Assembly (NCBI RefSeq): GCF_900116445.1
Contig: NZ_FPBH01000008.1
Location: 62,001-126,000 of the forward strand
DNA: 64,000 nucleotides
From: Paraburkholderia aspalathi
Lineage (GTDB): Bacteria; Pseudomonadota; Gammaproteobacteria; Burkholderiales; Burkholderiaceae
Direction of reading: 5' to 3'
Part shown: positions 1 to 8,256 of the stretch, piece after piece
Layout of the letters: each line of letters begins with the position of its first letter
How positions within the stretch are numbered: position 1 is the stretch's first letter
The notes under the pieces: model-generated
Databases searched by the model: none
What the model saw: the letters and a program-made list of their open reading frames with translations, nothing else
What the model was told of the DNA's origin: nothing
Translations under genes and position numbers: made by a program

Positions 1-1
1 T

Positions 2-541
2 TATGCGGAAGTGTGGAATCCGCCCGAATCGGCCGGGCATACGGCGAAGCACGCGAAGAAAACGACGGGTGCGGCCAAGGCCAAGTCTACCGCCAGCGCG
101 AAGGCGGGTTCCAAGCAGGTGGCGAAGGGGCAGCATGGGGAGCAACGGGTCGCGTCGGCGTCGAAGAGTGGTGCCAAGCCGGCAGCGCATGGCAGTGTGA
201 AGAAGGTCGTCGCCAGGAATGCTGGCCACAGTGGCGCGGTGAAGGGCGCGGGCAAACCTAAGTCGAAGGCAGCGGTAGTGGCGCAGGGTAAGAAGCCGCA
301 CGCAAAACTCGCTCAAGCGAAGCCGGCTCAAGGCCGGATCATGCACGCCGACCTGGTTCAAGGCCATGCAGCGCATGCCAAAGTGGTCAATGTGGCGGCG
401 AAAACCAGCGCAGCCAAACCGGCCGTGGTCCATACGAACGCGCCTGCCAAGGCCGCAAACGTAGCGGCGAGTCCCGCGGCCGCCGCGCCTGCTAATCCGG
501 CGACCGCCAGCAGCGGTTCGTTGCCGCCGATCCTCCACTGA
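2..541 (+). CDS. Ala/Lys-rich C-terminal tail of a protein cut by the window edge
   Basis: The reading frame is open at the left edge and ends with TGA at 539-541, so only the C-terminal ~179 residues are visible. They are dominated by Ala, Lys, His and Val in short irregular repeats (AKA, KPA, HAK types), like a histone-H1-type tail, and end in a Pro-containing stretch. No catalytic motif is visible. A GTG at position 11 could be an internal start, but the frame continues upstream of it, so I treat the gene as truncated by the window. The N-terminal domain, and therefore the function, cannot be read here. The tail is likely disordered and strongly basic, which suggests binding of nucleic acid or another polyanion; that is inference. 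Confidence 0.55.
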   Translation, partial: YAEVWNPPESAGHTAKHAKKTTGAAKAKSTASAKAGSKQVAKGQHGEQRVASASKSGAKPAAHGSVKKVVARNAGHSGAVKGAGKPKSKAAVVAQGKKPHAKLAQAKPAQGRIMHADLVQGHAAHAKVVNVAAKTSAAKPAVVHTNAPAKAANVAASPAAAAPANPATASSGSLPPILH

Positions 542-569
542 CCTTCTGTTCTGTTCTGTTCAGTTCCGT

Positions 570-1493
570 TCAGGCGGCGCGTTTGCGTTTGGCCTTGGCG
601 CCCGGCGGACCCAGCGCCGTGCGGCCGAGTTCGACGATGCGCGCCGAGAGCTTTTCGAGGCGTGGCGACTGGACCTTCCAGGCGTGCCAGTACAGCTCGA
701 CGTCGGTGGGCTGCTTCGGCGCAAGATCGACCAGTTCGCCGCGCTCGACGGCATCGCCGAATTCCAGTTCGGGCACCATCCCATAAGCGAGCCCACGCTG
801 GATTGCCATGTAGCGCGGCACCGGCGCAGGCACGTAGTGGCATGGATAAGCTTCCGGCGGCAGGCCGAAGCGTGTCTCGAGAAAGCGCGCCTGCAACGCG
901 TCTTTGCGTGAGGACAGGATGACCGGCGCGCGCCGCGCGCTTTCACGCGTCAAGCCATTTGGAAACCATCGTTCGACGAACGCCGCCGATGCCACCAGCC
1001 GGTAGCGCATCGCGCCGAGCCGTTCCGCGAAGCAGCCGCGCATCGGCGCCGGTTCGGTGGTGATGCAGCCGATTGCGAGGCCTGAGGCGAGTAGCGCGTG
1101 AGTGTGATCCTGGTCGTCGACGGTCAGATCGAGCAGCACGTTTTCCTGCAGCAGGATCTCGGAGAGCGCGGGGAAAAACCACGTGGACAGCGTGTCCGCA
1201 TTCACGGCGGCTGCGACGTTCAGCAGCGCTTCGTTGGCGCCCGCGAGATCGCTGGCGAAGTCGTCTTCGAGCAGGGCGGCACGCCGTAGATATTGCAACA
1301 GACGCTGGCCCATCTGCGTCGCGCGACAGGGCCGCGTGCGCACGATCAACGGATTACCCAGGCGCGTTTCGAGCGCCCGCACACGCTGTGATACTGCGGA
1401 CGATGTGACGTTCAGGCGCACGGCGGCCTGCTCGAAGCTGCCGGTTTCGATGACCGCGCGAACGGCGGCGGTTTGTCGGGGGTCGAGGTCCAC
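570..1493 (-). CDS. argP: LysR-family regulator, ArgP/IciA type
   Basis: A 307-residue LysR-type regulator. The N-terminal winged helix-turn-helix lies at about residues 3-60 (VTSSAVSQRVRALE is the recognition-helix region), followed by a two-lobed effector domain. The opening LDPRQTAAVRAV and overall layout match ArgP, which senses lysine/arginine and controls the LysE-type amino-acid exporter and other genes. The start is GTG at 1493. A basic tail (KAKRKRAA) closes the protein. The neighbouring gene is another LysR rather than the lysE exporter often found beside argP; a LysE-family exporter does occur at 53.2-53.9 kb. The family call is solid; the ArgP subfamily call is likely. Confidence 0.85.
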   Translation of the reverse strand: MDLDPRQTAAVRAVIETGSFEQAAVRLNVTSSAVSQRVRALETRLGNPLIVRTRPCRATQMGQRLLQYLRRAALLEDDFASDLAGANEALLNVAAAVNADTLSTWFFPALSEILLQENVLLDLTVDDQDHTHALLASGLAIGCITTEPAPMRGCFAERLGAMRYRLVASAAFVERWFPNGLTRESARRAPVILSSRKDALQARFLETRFGLPPEAYPCHYVPAPVPRYMAIQRGLAYGMVPELEFGDAVERGELVDLAPKQPTDVELYWHAWKVQSPRLEKLSARIVELGRTALGPPGAKAKRKRAA

Positions 1494-1582
1494 TGATCTA
1501 CTTTTAAATGAATTGGTTAGTTTTCCAGCTTAAGCGAAAGCCGGCGAACTTTATTCATGGTTCAGGGCGAGAAGTCGTTTTG

Positions 1583-2434
1583 TCATTGCGTTGCCAACCC
1601 ATTCGTTACCAACCGCAACGTCTCCATCGACCGCGCATCCCTCACGCGCGAATGCAGCGTCGCGCGTGATTCCGGCAGCGGTGGCAAGCCCAGCCGTGCG
1701 CCGACATCGACCAATCCACGCGGCGCCACTCTGCGCGCCAGCGGCGATACCGCCAGACCAGCCGCGACCGCGGCGCCGACGGCAGCCACTCCGCCACCGA
1801 CGAACACTTCCTGCCACGCAAGCCCCGCCTCATTCAGCGTGTGCAGCGCGACGTCGCGCACATTGCACGGCGGACTCAACAGCGCCAGCCCCAACGGCTC
1901 GCCGACGCGCGGCAGCCATTCCGGCGTAGCGAGCCAGCCAAGCGGCTCGCTGAACAGCACCTGTGCGTCCTCACGCGGCGGCTCATCGGCGCCGTAACGA
2001 ACGATCACCGCGTCGAGACGCCGTTCATCGAATTGCGCGAGCAGCGCCGCGGACATGCCCAGATGCAATTCGACCACCAGACCCGGATCGTGCGCGTTGA
2101 GCCGCGCGAGCAACTGGGGCAAGTTCGTTCCCGCGACGTGCTCGCTCATCCCCAGCGTGAGCCGCCGACGCTCCACGGACAACGAACCCAGCGCCCGCTC
2201 ATGTGCGCCCAGCAGATCGCGGGCCGCGCCAAGGAAGGCGTTGCCATCCGCGGAAAGGCGCACGACACGGGGCGTGCGTTCCAATAACTGCTTGCCGAGA
2301 TGCGCCTCCAGCCGTTTCAGCTTCAGGCTGACGGCCGATTGCGTGGTATTGAGCGCGTCCGCCGCCCGCGTGAAGCTGTGCAGATCGGCGACCAGCACGA
2401 AGGCGCGCACCGCATCGAGATCGAGGACTTTCAT
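1583..2434 (-). CDS. LysR-family transcriptional regulator
   Basis: A 283-residue LysR regulator read from an ATG at 2434, giving the N-terminus MKVLDLDAVRAFVLVAD. An upstream in-frame ATG at 2476 is less likely because LysR proteins normally begin a few residues before the first helix. The HTH is at about residues 4-60 (NTTQSAVSLKLKRLE), followed by a substrate-binding-like effector domain. It is divergent from the tautomerase gene at 2535 with a 100 bp spacer, the usual LysR arrangement, so the tautomerase is its likely target. The inducer is unknown. Confidence 0.85.
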   Translation of the reverse strand: MKVLDLDAVRAFVLVADLHSFTRAADALNTTQSAVSLKLKRLEAHLGKQLLERTPRVVRLSADGNAFLGAARDLLGAHERALGSLSVERRRLTLGMSEHVAGTNLPQLLARLNAHDPGLVVELHLGMSAALLAQFDERRLDAVIVRYGADEPPREDAQVLFSEPLGWLATPEWLPRVGEPLGLALLSPPCNVRDVALHTLNEAGLAWQEVFVGGGVAAVGAAVAAGLAVSPLARRVAPRGLVDVGARLGLPPLPESRATLHSRVRDARSMETLRLVTNGLATQ

Positions 2435-2534
2435 TTCAGTTGAATATGGATGAAATAGCCAAAGATGGCTGTTCATTATGACTGAGCGCGCCTAAGCTGT
2501 GTTTACCCAATCACTGCAACCAAGGAGTTTCATC

Positions 2535-2918
2535 ATGCCGCTCACACGAATCGCATTGCGCGCTGGCAAGCCGGTGGAGTATCGGAAGGCGCTGACGGAA
2601 AGCATCCAGCGTTCGCTGGTGGAGACGTGCAATGTGCCGAAAGACGACATCTTCATGCTGATCACCGAGCACGATGCCGGCAATTTTGTGTACGACAAGC
2701 AGTATCTGAACATCGAACGCAGCGACGATCTCGTGGTGATTCAGATCACGTTCAACAATACGCGCACGCTCGAACAAAAGAAGGCGCTGTACAAGCGCAT
2801 GGCGGATGAACTGGCGGAGTCGCCGGGACTGCGACGAGAGGACGTGTTCATCAATCTCGTCGAGGTGCTGAAGGAGAACTGGTCGTTCGGCAATGGGATC
2901 GCGCAGTACGCGCTTTGA
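2535..2918 (+). CDS. 4-oxalocrotonate tautomerase-family enzyme
   Basis: A 127-residue tautomerase-superfamily protein. The ATG at 2535 follows an AAGGAG ribosome site (2521-2526) and puts Pro directly after Met (MPLTRI), the catalytic Pro-1 after Met removal; the in-frame ATG at 2499 would bury that Pro, so it is rejected. The length is about twice that of a 62-residue 4-OT monomer, so this resembles the long tautomerases such as the cis-CaaD/MSAD-like groups. Expected activity is keto-enol tautomerisation of an acidic substrate in the cytoplasm. The divergent LysR gene probably controls it. The substrate cannot be inferred. Confidence 0.85.
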   Translation: MPLTRIALRAGKPVEYRKALTESIQRSLVETCNVPKDDIFMLITEHDAGNFVYDKQYLNIERSDDLVVIQITFNNTRTLEQKKALYKRMADELAESPGLRREDVFINLVEVLKENWSFGNGIAQYAL

Positions 2919-3002
2919 GTGCCCGCTGGGCAAGTGCTCAATGCGAGACGTGCGGCAAGGTCGACTGACCTTGCCGCACGTCGCCGGAAAGCGCGGCGCT
3001 CG

Positions 3003-3797
3003 TCAGGCAATCGTATCGATCACCCCGCCGTCCACGCGCAGCGCCGCGCCGGTGGTCGCCGAAGCCTGCGGGGAGCAGACGTAGACGACCATATTCGCGA
3101 TTTCTTCAGTGGAGGCCGCGCGCTGGATGATCGAACTACTGCGATGCTCGCGCACGAATTCGGTGGCAACCTGCTCGACGGTCTTGCCTTGCTGCCTGGC
3201 GGTGTCTTCCACCATCGCGCGGAAGCCGTCCGACAAGGTCGGTCCAGGCAGCACGGCATTCACCGTCACGCCGCTGCCTGCCACCTGCTTGGCAATCCCG
3301 CGCGCGATGCTCAACTGCGCGGTCTTCGAGAAGCCGTAGGCGAGCATGTCCGGCGGAATGTTCAACCCCGATTCCGATGAAATGAACACCACGCGGCCCC
3401 ATTTGCGCTCGATCATCCCTTTCAGATAACTGCGCGTGAGCCGCACGCCTGACATCACGTTGACCTGGAAGTAGCGCTCCCAGTCGTCGTCTGCGGTGGT
3501 GAAGAGATCGCCAGGGCCGAACACGCCGAGGTTGTTCACCAGAATGTCCGCGTGCAGCACGGCTTTCGAGAGCGCCGCGCAACCTTCGGGCGCGCCGAGG
3601 TCGCTGGCGAAGCCGCGCAGCTTTGCTTTCGGCGCAGTCTTGAGAATCGTTTCGATGGCGCGGTCTACCGCTTCCTGTTTGCGTCCGTTGACGATGGTTT
3701 CCGCACCTGCTGCGGCGATGCCGGTCGCAATGGCGAGGCCGATGCCCGCCGTGGACGCGCTGACGATGGCGGTCTTGCCGGATAGATCGATGTTCAC
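3003..3797 (-). CDS. Short-chain dehydrogenase/reductase (SDR)
   Basis: A 264-residue classical SDR. The chosen start is GTG at 3797, six bases downstream of an AAGGAG site (3805-3810 on the complement); longer frames upstream lack SDR sequence. The cofactor loop is STAGIG (residues 15-20), slightly unlike the usual TGxxxGxG. The NNLG motif is near residue 89, the catalytic Ser lies in FISSES (about 140-141), and Tyr154 and Lys158 form YxxxK. A C-terminal GGV motif fits an NAD(P)H oxidoreductase. The substrate is unknown. It lies between the tautomerase and modE and shares no obvious operon with either. Confidence 0.88.
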   Translation of the reverse strand: MNIDLSGKTAIVSASTAGIGLAIATGIAAAGAETIVNGRKQEAVDRAIETILKTAPKAKLRGFASDLGAPEGCAALSKAVLHADILVNNLGVFGPGDLFTTADDDWERYFQVNVMSGVRLTRSYLKGMIERKWGRVVFISSESGLNIPPDMLAYGFSKTAQLSIARGIAKQVAGSGVTVNAVLPGPTLSDGFRAMVEDTARQQGKTVEQVATEFVREHRSSSIIQRAASTEEIANMVVYVCSPQASATTGAALRVDGGVIDTIA

Positions 3798-3955
3798 TGG
3801 CTTGCTCCTTGTTGACGTTGCGGCGGACTGCCCAGGCGTGCGGCTGGCCCTGCCGAAAAATGTAAGCGACGGAGTGCTCAAACCTTCGAGGTGAGTATCC
3901 CACCTATCCGCCTTCGGGGTCGAAAGCGTGCCCATCCGCCGACGGGCACCTGCGT

Positions 3956-3985
3956 CGCTATAATGATTCGCTGTCCTTTTATAGC
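3956..3985. promoter_or_regulatory. Imperfect ModE-like inverted repeat upstream of modE
   Basis: CGCTAT (3956-3961) and ATAGC (3981-3985) form an inverted repeat with a 19-base spacer, ending 19 bp before the modE ATG. The half-sites match those of the better ModE box before modA, but the spacing differs from the CGTTAT-N12-ATAACG arrangement of the E. coli modA operator. It could mark autoregulation of modE. This is inferred from sequence similarity only. Confidence 0.3.
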
Positions 3986-4004
3986 CCACCGTTCCCCTGC
4001 CGCC

Positions 4005-4841
4005 ATGACATCCGACCGCATCGATCCATCCCACGAAGCCCTCGAACTTGGCGGCTCCGTCTGGTTTCAGGCCGGCGCGCAAACGCTCGGCGGCGCGTCG
4101 CGGATTGCGCTGCTCGCGGCGATCGGCGAGACCGGTTCGATCACGAGCGCGGCGAAAGCCATCGGCATGAGCTACAAAGGCGCGTGGGACGCTGTCGACA
4201 CGATGAACAATCTTGCTGGCGAGCCGCTCGTCGTGCGCTCGACCGGTGGCAAAGGCGGTGGCGGCACGATACTCACGCCGCGCGCCGTGAAGCTGATCGA
4301 TACGTTTCGGGCCGTCGAACGCGAGCATCGGCGTTTTCTCGAACGCGCGGGCGCGGCGATCGAAGGCTTTGCCACGGATTGGGATCTGATCGGCCGCATC
4401 GGCGTGAAAACGAGCGCACGCAATCAGCTTTATGGCACCGTGTCGGCCATCACGCGCGGCACGGTCAACGATGAAGTGTCGCTGGCGCTGCCAGGCGGCC
4501 ATACGATCGTCGCCGTAGTCACGCATGAAAGTACCGAGACGTTGGGCCTCGCGGCGGGGGTGGCGGCGTTTGCGTTGATCAAGGCGTCGTGGGTGGTGCT
4601 GCTCGTGGAGGATGAAAGTGGCGCGCCGCTGAAGTTGTCCGCGCGTAATCAGTTGCGCGGCACGGTGCAGAGTGTGAAGCGCGGGGCGGTCAATGCGGAG
4701 GTGTCGCTGCTATTGGACGGCGGCGCGGTGATTACCGCGGTCGTCACGAATCAAAGCGTCGATACGCTTGGGCTTGTGGAAGGCGGGACCGCGGTCGCGG
4801 TATTCAAGGCATCGAGCGTGATTCTTGGTGTGAAGGATTGA
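4005..4841 (+). CDS. modE: Molybdate-responsive regulator ModE with two Mop domains
   Basis: A 278-residue ModE. The N-terminal winged helix (about residues 28-112) contains the conserved run of MSYKGAWDAVDTMN and a Gly-rich wing (GGKGGGG). Two tandem Mop/TOBE molybdate-binding domains follow, each opening with the SARNQL-GTV signature (about residues 137 and 212). The ATG at 4005 is preferred; an in-frame upstream extension has no ModE similarity. In E. coli, ModE binds molybdate and represses modABC. Here it is convergent with modC, only 19 bp apart, and faces the transporter operon whose promoter carries a ModE-type box. Confidence 0.95.
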   Translation: MTSDRIDPSHEALELGGSVWFQAGAQTLGGASRIALLAAIGETGSITSAAKAIGMSYKGAWDAVDTMNNLAGEPLVVRSTGGKGGGGTILTPRAVKLIDTFRAVEREHRRFLERAGAAIEGFATDWDLIGRIGVKTSARNQLYGTVSAITRGTVNDEVSLALPGGHTIVAVVTHESTETLGLAAGVAAFALIKASWVVLLVEDESGAPLKLSARNQLRGTVQSVKRGAVNAEVSLLLDGGAVITAVVTNQSVDTLGLVEGGTAVAVFKASSVILGVKD

Positions 4842-4860
4842 GTGAGCAGGCGTGCTGCGG

Positions 4861-5562
4861 TTACGGCACGCTACGCTCGTACCCAGCAAACGGATGGTTC
4901 TCACGTACGCAACCATCGCTGACCTGCACGACCTGATCGCCGAACGCGGCGACATCGTCGGGATCGTGCGTGATCAACACCATCGGAATATCGAGCCGCG
5001 TTTGCAGGTCCGACAGCTCGCTCCGCATACGCTGACGCAGCGCGCTATCGAGTGCGGAAAACGGTTCGTCCAACAGCAACAAGCGAGGTTCGGCGACAAG
5101 CGCCCGCGCCAGTGCCACGCGCTGCTTCTGTCCACCCGAAAGCTGCGCCGGATGATTACCCGCCACGCTCTTCAACTCGAGCGCGTCGAGCCAGTAATCG
5201 ACTTGCGGGTGCGAGATTCGCGCGCGCGGATTGAGCCAACCCTTCTGCAACCCAAAGCCGATGTTCTGCCGCACGTTCAGATGCGGAAACAGCGCGTAGT
5301 CCTGGAACAGATACGCAATCTTGCGTGCCTGCGGTTTCTGATCGATGCCGCGCGCGCTGTCGAACAACGCGTTGCCGTGCAGCGCGATCGCCCCTTCGTC
5401 GGGGCGCAGCAAGCCGGCGATCGCCTGCAGCGTCAAACTCTTCCCCGCGCCGGACGGCCCGAACAGCACGACGCGCTGCGTGGTCGCCTTGAACGAGACG
5501 TCGAGCGTGAAATGGCGCTCGGCGCTCTGGAAGGTCTTGCGGATGTCGACGGCGAGCAACAT
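4861..5562 (-). CDS. modC: Molybdate ABC transporter ATP-binding protein, short form without Mop domain
   Basis: A 233-residue ABC ATPase that energises molybdate uptake with ModB. Walker A GPSGAGKS is at residues 35-42, the Q-loop near 87, signature LSGGQ at 141-145, Walker B LLLLDEP at 161-167, and the switch His in LITHD near 199. ModC proteins are usually about 350 residues with a C-terminal Mop/TOBE domain; this one stops soon after the nucleotide-binding domain. Only 19 bp separate it from modE, so a frameshifted Mop tail is not hidden downstream. It starts one base after the modB stop, so the two are translationally coupled. Confidence 0.92.
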   Translation of the reverse strand: MLLAVDIRKTFQSAERHFTLDVSFKATTQRVVLFGPSGAGKSLTLQAIAGLLRPDEGAIALHGNALFDSARGIDQKPQARKIAYLFQDYALFPHLNVRQNIGFGLQKGWLNPRARISHPQVDYWLDALELKSVAGNHPAQLSGGQKQRVALARALVAEPRLLLLDEPFSALDSALRQRMRSELSDLQTRLDIPMVLITHDPDDVAAFGDQVVQVSDGCVRENHPFAGYERSVP

Positions 5563-5563
5563 A

Positions 5564-6238
5564 TCAGCGGGACGACAGAAGCGTGTGCTGCGGCACCAGA
5601 CGGCCCGCGAGCAACAGGATCACGACGCACGTCACGGAAGTCACGAGCACGAGAAAATTGGCGGTGCTGTCGTCGCCGGCCTGCACGGCTGAATAGACCG
5701 CAACCGAAAGCGTCTGCGTGCGTCCCGGCAAGTTGCCCGCGATCATCAGCGTCGCGCCGAATTCGCCGAGCGCCCGCGCAAACGCCAGCAGACCGCCTGC
5801 GAGAATGCCGCGGGCGGCGAGCGGCAGTGTCACGCGAAAGAAGACCGCCGTTTCGCTCACGCCGAGCGTGCGCGCGGCCCGCTCGAGTTGCGGATCGACG
5901 GATTCGAAGGCGGCGCGCGCCGACTTCAGCACGAGCGGAAACGCCACCACCGTCGACGCGATCACCGCGCCCTGCCAGGTGAACACCAACTGGATATCGA
6001 GCTTGTCGAGCCATCCGCCGATTACGCCGCGCCGTCCGAGCAGGACCAGCAGGTAGTAGCCGAGCACGGTGGGCGGCAAAACGAGCGGCAGCATGAGCAG
6101 CGAATCGATCACATCGCGCGCGCCGGACCGCCAGCGCGACAAACCGAAACCCGCGGCGACGCCAAACACCAGATTGAGCGCGGTGGCCCAGCCCGCCACT
6201 TTCAGTGACAGCAGGAGCGGAATCCAGGCCTGTTGCAT
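5564..6238 (-). CDS. modB: Molybdate ABC transporter permease
   Basis: A 224-residue inner-membrane permease with about five to six hydrophobic segments. The cytoplasmic EAA loop (EAxxxGxxxxxxFxxxxLP type) is visible as the stretch around RAARTLGVSETAVFFRVTLP, which docks to ModC. The sequence PPTVLGYYLL and the LGEFGATLMIAGN region are typical of ModB/CysT permeases. It is the middle gene of modABC, 18 bp downstream of modA and one base before modC. The protein forms the transmembrane channel for molybdate delivered by ModA. Confidence 0.95.
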   Translation of the reverse strand: MQQAWIPLLLSLKVAGWATALNLVFGVAAGFGLSRWRSGARDVIDSLLMLPLVLPPTVLGYYLLVLLGRRGVIGGWLDKLDIQLVFTWQGAVIASTVVAFPLVLKSARAAFESVDPQLERAARTLGVSETAVFFRVTLPLAARGILAGGLLAFARALGEFGATLMIAGNLPGRTQTLSVAVYSAVQAGDDSTANFLVLVTSVTCVVILLLAGRLVPQHTLLSSR

Positions 6239-6256
6239 GTGCGTCCGGTACCGAGG

Positions 6257-7030
6257 TTAATGCGCGGGCTTGAAGCCGTACTTCGCGAGCACGGCCTGGC
6301 CGGCCGGCGAGAGCACAAAGTTCATGAAGGCTTGTGCGTCGGCTGCGTGACGGCTGCCTTCGACTTGCGCGATGGGATAGGTGATCGGCGTTTGCGTCGG
6401 CACGTTCATCGCGACCTTGACCTTATCCGGCATGACTGCGGCATCGGTGCTGAACACGAAGCCGGCGTCGACTTCACCGCGCGACACGTAGTCCAGGCTC
6501 TGGCGTACGTTCGATGCCAGCACCGCCTTCGCGCTGACCGCGTCCCACACGCCGGCGGCTTGCAGCGCGCCTTGCGTATAGCGGCCAACCGGCACCGAAG
6601 CCGGATCGCCATAGGCCACACGCTTCACATTCGCCGACGTCAGATCGTTCAGCGAGGCCGGCGCGAAATGGCTGTCGGTCGGCACGATCAGCACCAGCGA
6701 ATTGGCGGCAAAGTCCTTGCGCGTAGCCGGAACGATCACTTTTTCCGCCGCGGCCTTGTCCATCGCTTTCTGGTCCGCCGAGGCGAACACGTCGGCGGGC
6801 GCACCCTTGACGATCTGCTGCATCAGCACGTCGGACGCGCCGAAGTTCAACAGCACCTTGGTGCCCGGATGTTGCTGTTCGAAGACCTCGCTCACTGCTT
6901 TGAACGCGTTGGTCAGGCTGGCGGCGGCCGAAACCACCAGTTCGTCGGCACGTGCGTTGGCGCTGACGGCAACGGCGATGGCGCTGGCGATGAACAGCGC
7001 GTGTTTCACAAGGCGGCGGGACAGTGTCAT
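6257..7030 (-). CDS. modA: Periplasmic molybdate-binding protein
   Basis: A 257-residue solute-binding protein. A Sec signal peptide with a basic start and hydrophobic core ends at ANARA, with cleavage probably after residue 28. The mature N-terminus DELVVSAAASLTNAF carries the Ser/Ala-rich anion-binding motif of ModA proteins, and the GASDVLMQQI and PADVFASAD motifs follow. It captures molybdate (and probably tungstate) in the periplasm and hands it to ModBC. It is the first gene of the modABC operon; a ModE-type operator lies 49-72 bp upstream of its ATG. Confidence 0.95.
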   Translation of the reverse strand: MTLSRRLVKHALFIASAIAVAVSANARADELVVSAAASLTNAFKAVSEVFEQQHPGTKVLLNFGASDVLMQQIVKGAPADVFASADQKAMDKAAAEKVIVPATRKDFAANSLVLIVPTDSHFAPASLNDLTSANVKRVAYGDPASVPVGRYTQGALQAAGVWDAVSAKAVLASNVRQSLDYVSRGEVDAGFVFSTDAAVMPDKVKVAMNVPTQTPITYPIAQVEGSRHAADAQAFMNFVLSPAGQAVLAKYGFKPAH

Positions 7031-7078
7031 GAAGGCTGGATGTCCGGCGTGGGCCGGAGCGGCGGGTTAAAACGCTAT

Positions 7079-7102
7079 CGTAATATATGAAAGGTTATAG
7101 CG
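7079..7102 (-). promoter_or_regulatory. ModE-type operator before modA
   Basis: A 24-base element with half-sites CGTAAT (7079-7084) and ATAGCG (7097-7102) around a 12-base spacer. This is the length and spacing of the E. coli modA operator (CGTTAT-N12-ATAACG), and the interior is AT-rich. An extra CGCTAT half-site at 7073-7078 overlaps the left edge. It sits 49-72 bp upstream of the modA ATG, where molybdate-loaded ModE would block the promoter. Confidence 0.65.
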
Positions 7103-7198
7103 GTACCCATGACGATTATTCAGTCGCGCACATAACGCGGCCCGCGGATCGGCAGGCGTTAGCTTCAGTTGCTGAACAGAAAATCGATTGAACGTGCT

Positions 7199-7900
7199 TC
7201 AGACGTCTGGCGAGTCCGGCGGCGTCAGCGTGTTGAGCGTCTGCGACAGCGGCGCTGTGGCGGGACGCACGTCGCGCACGGCCCTCCACTTGGCGCGGAT
7301 GAACGGCCGGTCGTGGCCGGACACCTTCAGCGCGATATGCGTGACCCAGCGTTGTGTCGGCACGTGCACACCGTGCATCAGCAGCGCGAGGATCATGAGA
7401 CTCGCGGCGACGGGCGCCGCCGACAGCCGGCCCGGCTCGGCATGCCACGCCATGCGCACAAAGAACAGCGCCGCCAGCGCACCGACCAGGCAGCCGGTCA
7501 CGGCTTCAGATGGTGAGTGAGCGCTCAGCACGACGCGCGACAAGCCGACCGCCATGCCCGCGGCTAAGCCCAATAAGACGCCAAGCAGGCGAATCGCCGG
7601 ACGCGCCGGCAGCAACATCAGGAACAATGCGACCGGATAGACGGCGGTAGAGAGCATGGCGTGACCGCTGACGCCAGTGAAATCCAGTTCGCGCACGCCG
7701 ACGCCCCAACCGAGGAAGGCCAGCTTAGTCAAGGTCACAACGCCGATGGCCGCGCCAAGCAGCAGCAACCAGCCAGCCGCCATGCGCCACGTGTAGCCGA
7801 CCGCCAGCCACAGCGCGATGGCGAACGCGAGCGGCAGCGTCATGCCGGCGCCGCCGAGGCTGGTGATCGAATACCACAGATGGGCTGGTAAATCGGGCAT
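7199..7900 (-). CDS. PAP2-family membrane phosphatase
   Basis: A 233-residue integral-membrane protein with about five to six hydrophobic segments. PAP2 motif 2 is SGHA (residues 78-81) and motif 3 is SR-x5-H-x3-E (Ser121, Arg122, His128, Glu132 in place of the usual Asp). Motif 1 is weak, with Lys59 and Arg70 as candidates. The family removes phosphate from lipid phosphates such as phosphatidic acid, PGP or undecaprenyl pyrophosphate at the membrane. Which substrate is used cannot be told. It is monocistronic, between modA and a PHB-depolymerase-like gene. Confidence 0.8.
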   Translation of the reverse strand: MPDLPAHLWYSITSLGGAGMTLPLAFAIALWLAVGYTWRMAAGWLLLLGAAIGVVTLTKLAFLGWGVGVRELDFTGVSGHAMLSTAVYPVALFLMLLPARPAIRLLGVLLGLAAGMAVGLSRVVLSAHSPSEAVTGCLVGALAALFFVRMAWHAEPGRLSAAPVAASLMILALLMHGVHVPTQRWVTHIALKVSGHDRPFIRAKWRAVRDVRPATAPLSQTLNTLTPPDSPDV

Positions 7901-8187
7901 GGCAAAAGCGCGACCAAGGCCGCGTAGAATCGGGTTGGTAATGGTTTAACGCGCGAACGGCGCGAATCGCCGACGCGGTAAAGGCGTCGGCAGACATTAT
8001 TTACCCGCCAGTATAGACGGGTGCTGCGGGCGGGATTCGCCACGCATCAGGCTTTTTGTGGCGGGTGTTGGCTAGCGAACAAGCTTTGCCACGGTTTGAC
8101 GTTGGTGCTGCTGCAAGGTTCGCCGGGCGGAAAATTCGGTATCCGGCAGAGGCCAAGGCCGTCAGCATCGCATGAGGATTGGTGTTA

Positions 8188-8202
8188 TTGTGCATTGCAC
8201 AA
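8188..8202. promoter_or_regulatory. PhaR-like palindromic operator before the PHB-depolymerase-type gene
   Basis: TTGTGCATTGCACAA is a perfect inverted repeat with one central base. Its centre is TGC-ATT-GCA, matching the TGC-N3-GCA core described for the polyhydroxyalkanoate regulator PhaR. It lies 55 bp upstream of the ATG of an esterase of the PHB depolymerase family, so the pairing makes biological sense. The remaining spacer (7901-8187) shows no convincing gene. Confidence 0.5.
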
Positions 8203-8256
8203 CAAAGCGTCGTTCGATCGAACGGCACCTGTCCCTTTTTGCGAGGTTACCCGCCG

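Noticed and set aside
3003..4526. Long complement-strand frame extending upstream of the SDR
   Set aside because: SDR sequence begins only at the GTG at 3797 behind a good ribosome site; the upstream part overlaps modE.
8001..8228. Complement-strand 75-codon frame between PAP2 and the PHB-depolymerase-like gene
   Set aside because: It overlaps the PhaR-like operator, has no ribosome site and no recognisable domain.
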